A DNA stretch of 64,000 bases from Tenacibaculum aiptasiae (GTDB lineage: Bacteria > Bacteroidota > Bacteroidia > Flavobacteriales > Flavobacteriaceae): the NCBI RefSeq assembly GCF_008806755.1, contig NZ_WAAU01000024.1, positions 213,400-277,399 of the forward strand. Reading direction: 5' to 3'. Positions 63,946-64,000 of the stretch are shown piece by piece (the first letter of the stretch is position 1; the number at the start of each line of letters is the position of its first letter). Below the pieces are notes generated by a model. That model had not been told where the DNA came from and did not search any database. It saw only the letters and a program-made list of their open reading frames with translations. A program made the position numbers and the translations under genes.

Positions 63946-63947
63946 AA

Positions 63948-64000
63948 ATGAAAAAACTAACTCTCCTATTAATTTCTGGGCTATTTGTAATTGCTTGCAA
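63948..64000 (+). CDS. Lipoprotein, C-terminus cut by window edge
   Basis: The first 17 codons encode a lipoprotein signal, MKKLTLLLISGLFVIAC, with a lipobox Cys at residue 17. The rest is beyond the window. It follows the TPR/barrel pair by 50 bp and could belong to the same operon, although a hairpin lies between. Confidence 0.65.
   Translation, partial: MKKLTLLLISGLFVIAC

Overview
The window looks like chromosomal DNA from a marine Flavobacteriaceae member (Bacteroidota, of the Tenacibaculum/Polaribacter type). It is strongly AT-rich and its start codons lack Shine-Dalgarno sequences. Many gaps carry the Bacteroidota -7 promoter motif TAnnTTTG. The gene families fit the same group: DUF5686 surface protein, DUF4197 and DUF4136 lipoproteins, DUF5522 mini-protein, the M1 peptidase/ABC permease fusion, and paired ECF sigma/membrane-protein genes. 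The genus is an inference. I see no rRNA, tRNA, insertion sequence, prophage or CRISPR array.

Layout. 1-5.5 kb: two tandem thioredoxin-like lipoproteins behind a DppB-type permease, then pyrF, a BtuF-like protein and small conserved genes. 5.6-10.2 kb: an ABC ATPase with its giant permease/M1 aminopeptidase partner. 10.3-15.3 kb: histidine degradation (hutH, hutU, a DUF4136 lipoprotein) facing a divergent LysR regulator. 15.4-19.7 kb: a tiny HExxH protein and a sterol-desaturase/DUF5686/DUF6134-like operon. 19.8-22.7 kb: two tandem membrane-anchored AraC-type regulators and a small secreted protein. 23-26.4 kb: fused isobutyryl-CoA mutase IcmF. 26.6-33.3 kb: two ECF sigma modules flanking an eight-gene operon led by a GbsR/MarR regulator. 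33.3-39.4 kb: recQ with a J-domain-like partner, and a tricorn-like S41 peptidase. 39.5-46.3 kb: a complete trp operon, trpE-(barstar)-trpG-D-C-F-B-A. 46.6-51.3 kb: asnB, an HTH regulator divergent from a secreted barrel protein, and a DUF3103-like lipoprotein. 51.9-64 kb: gyrB, envelope proteins, mdh, ftsE, and a TPR/beta-barrel pair.

The strongest discoveries are regulatory. The trp operon has a full attenuator visible in the sequence: a canonical promoter, a 17-codon leader ORF with three consecutive Trp codons, and a strong terminator hairpin before trpE. A barstar-like inhibitor with its three key contact residues sits inside the same operon without a visible nuclease. Two nearly identical TGTG-N5-CACA operators lie between an HTH regulator and its divergent neighbour. 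The hut and lysR promoters overlap a single LysR-type inverted repeat. Five promoters place the -7 box only 4-7 bp from the ATG, which predicts leaderless or near-leaderless mRNAs.

The best candidates for an undescribed system are the GbsR-led operon (27.9-32.1 kb) and the sigma/membrane/HMA-like trio (26.6-27.8 kb). Both are tightly packed, with most components lacking a recognisable function.
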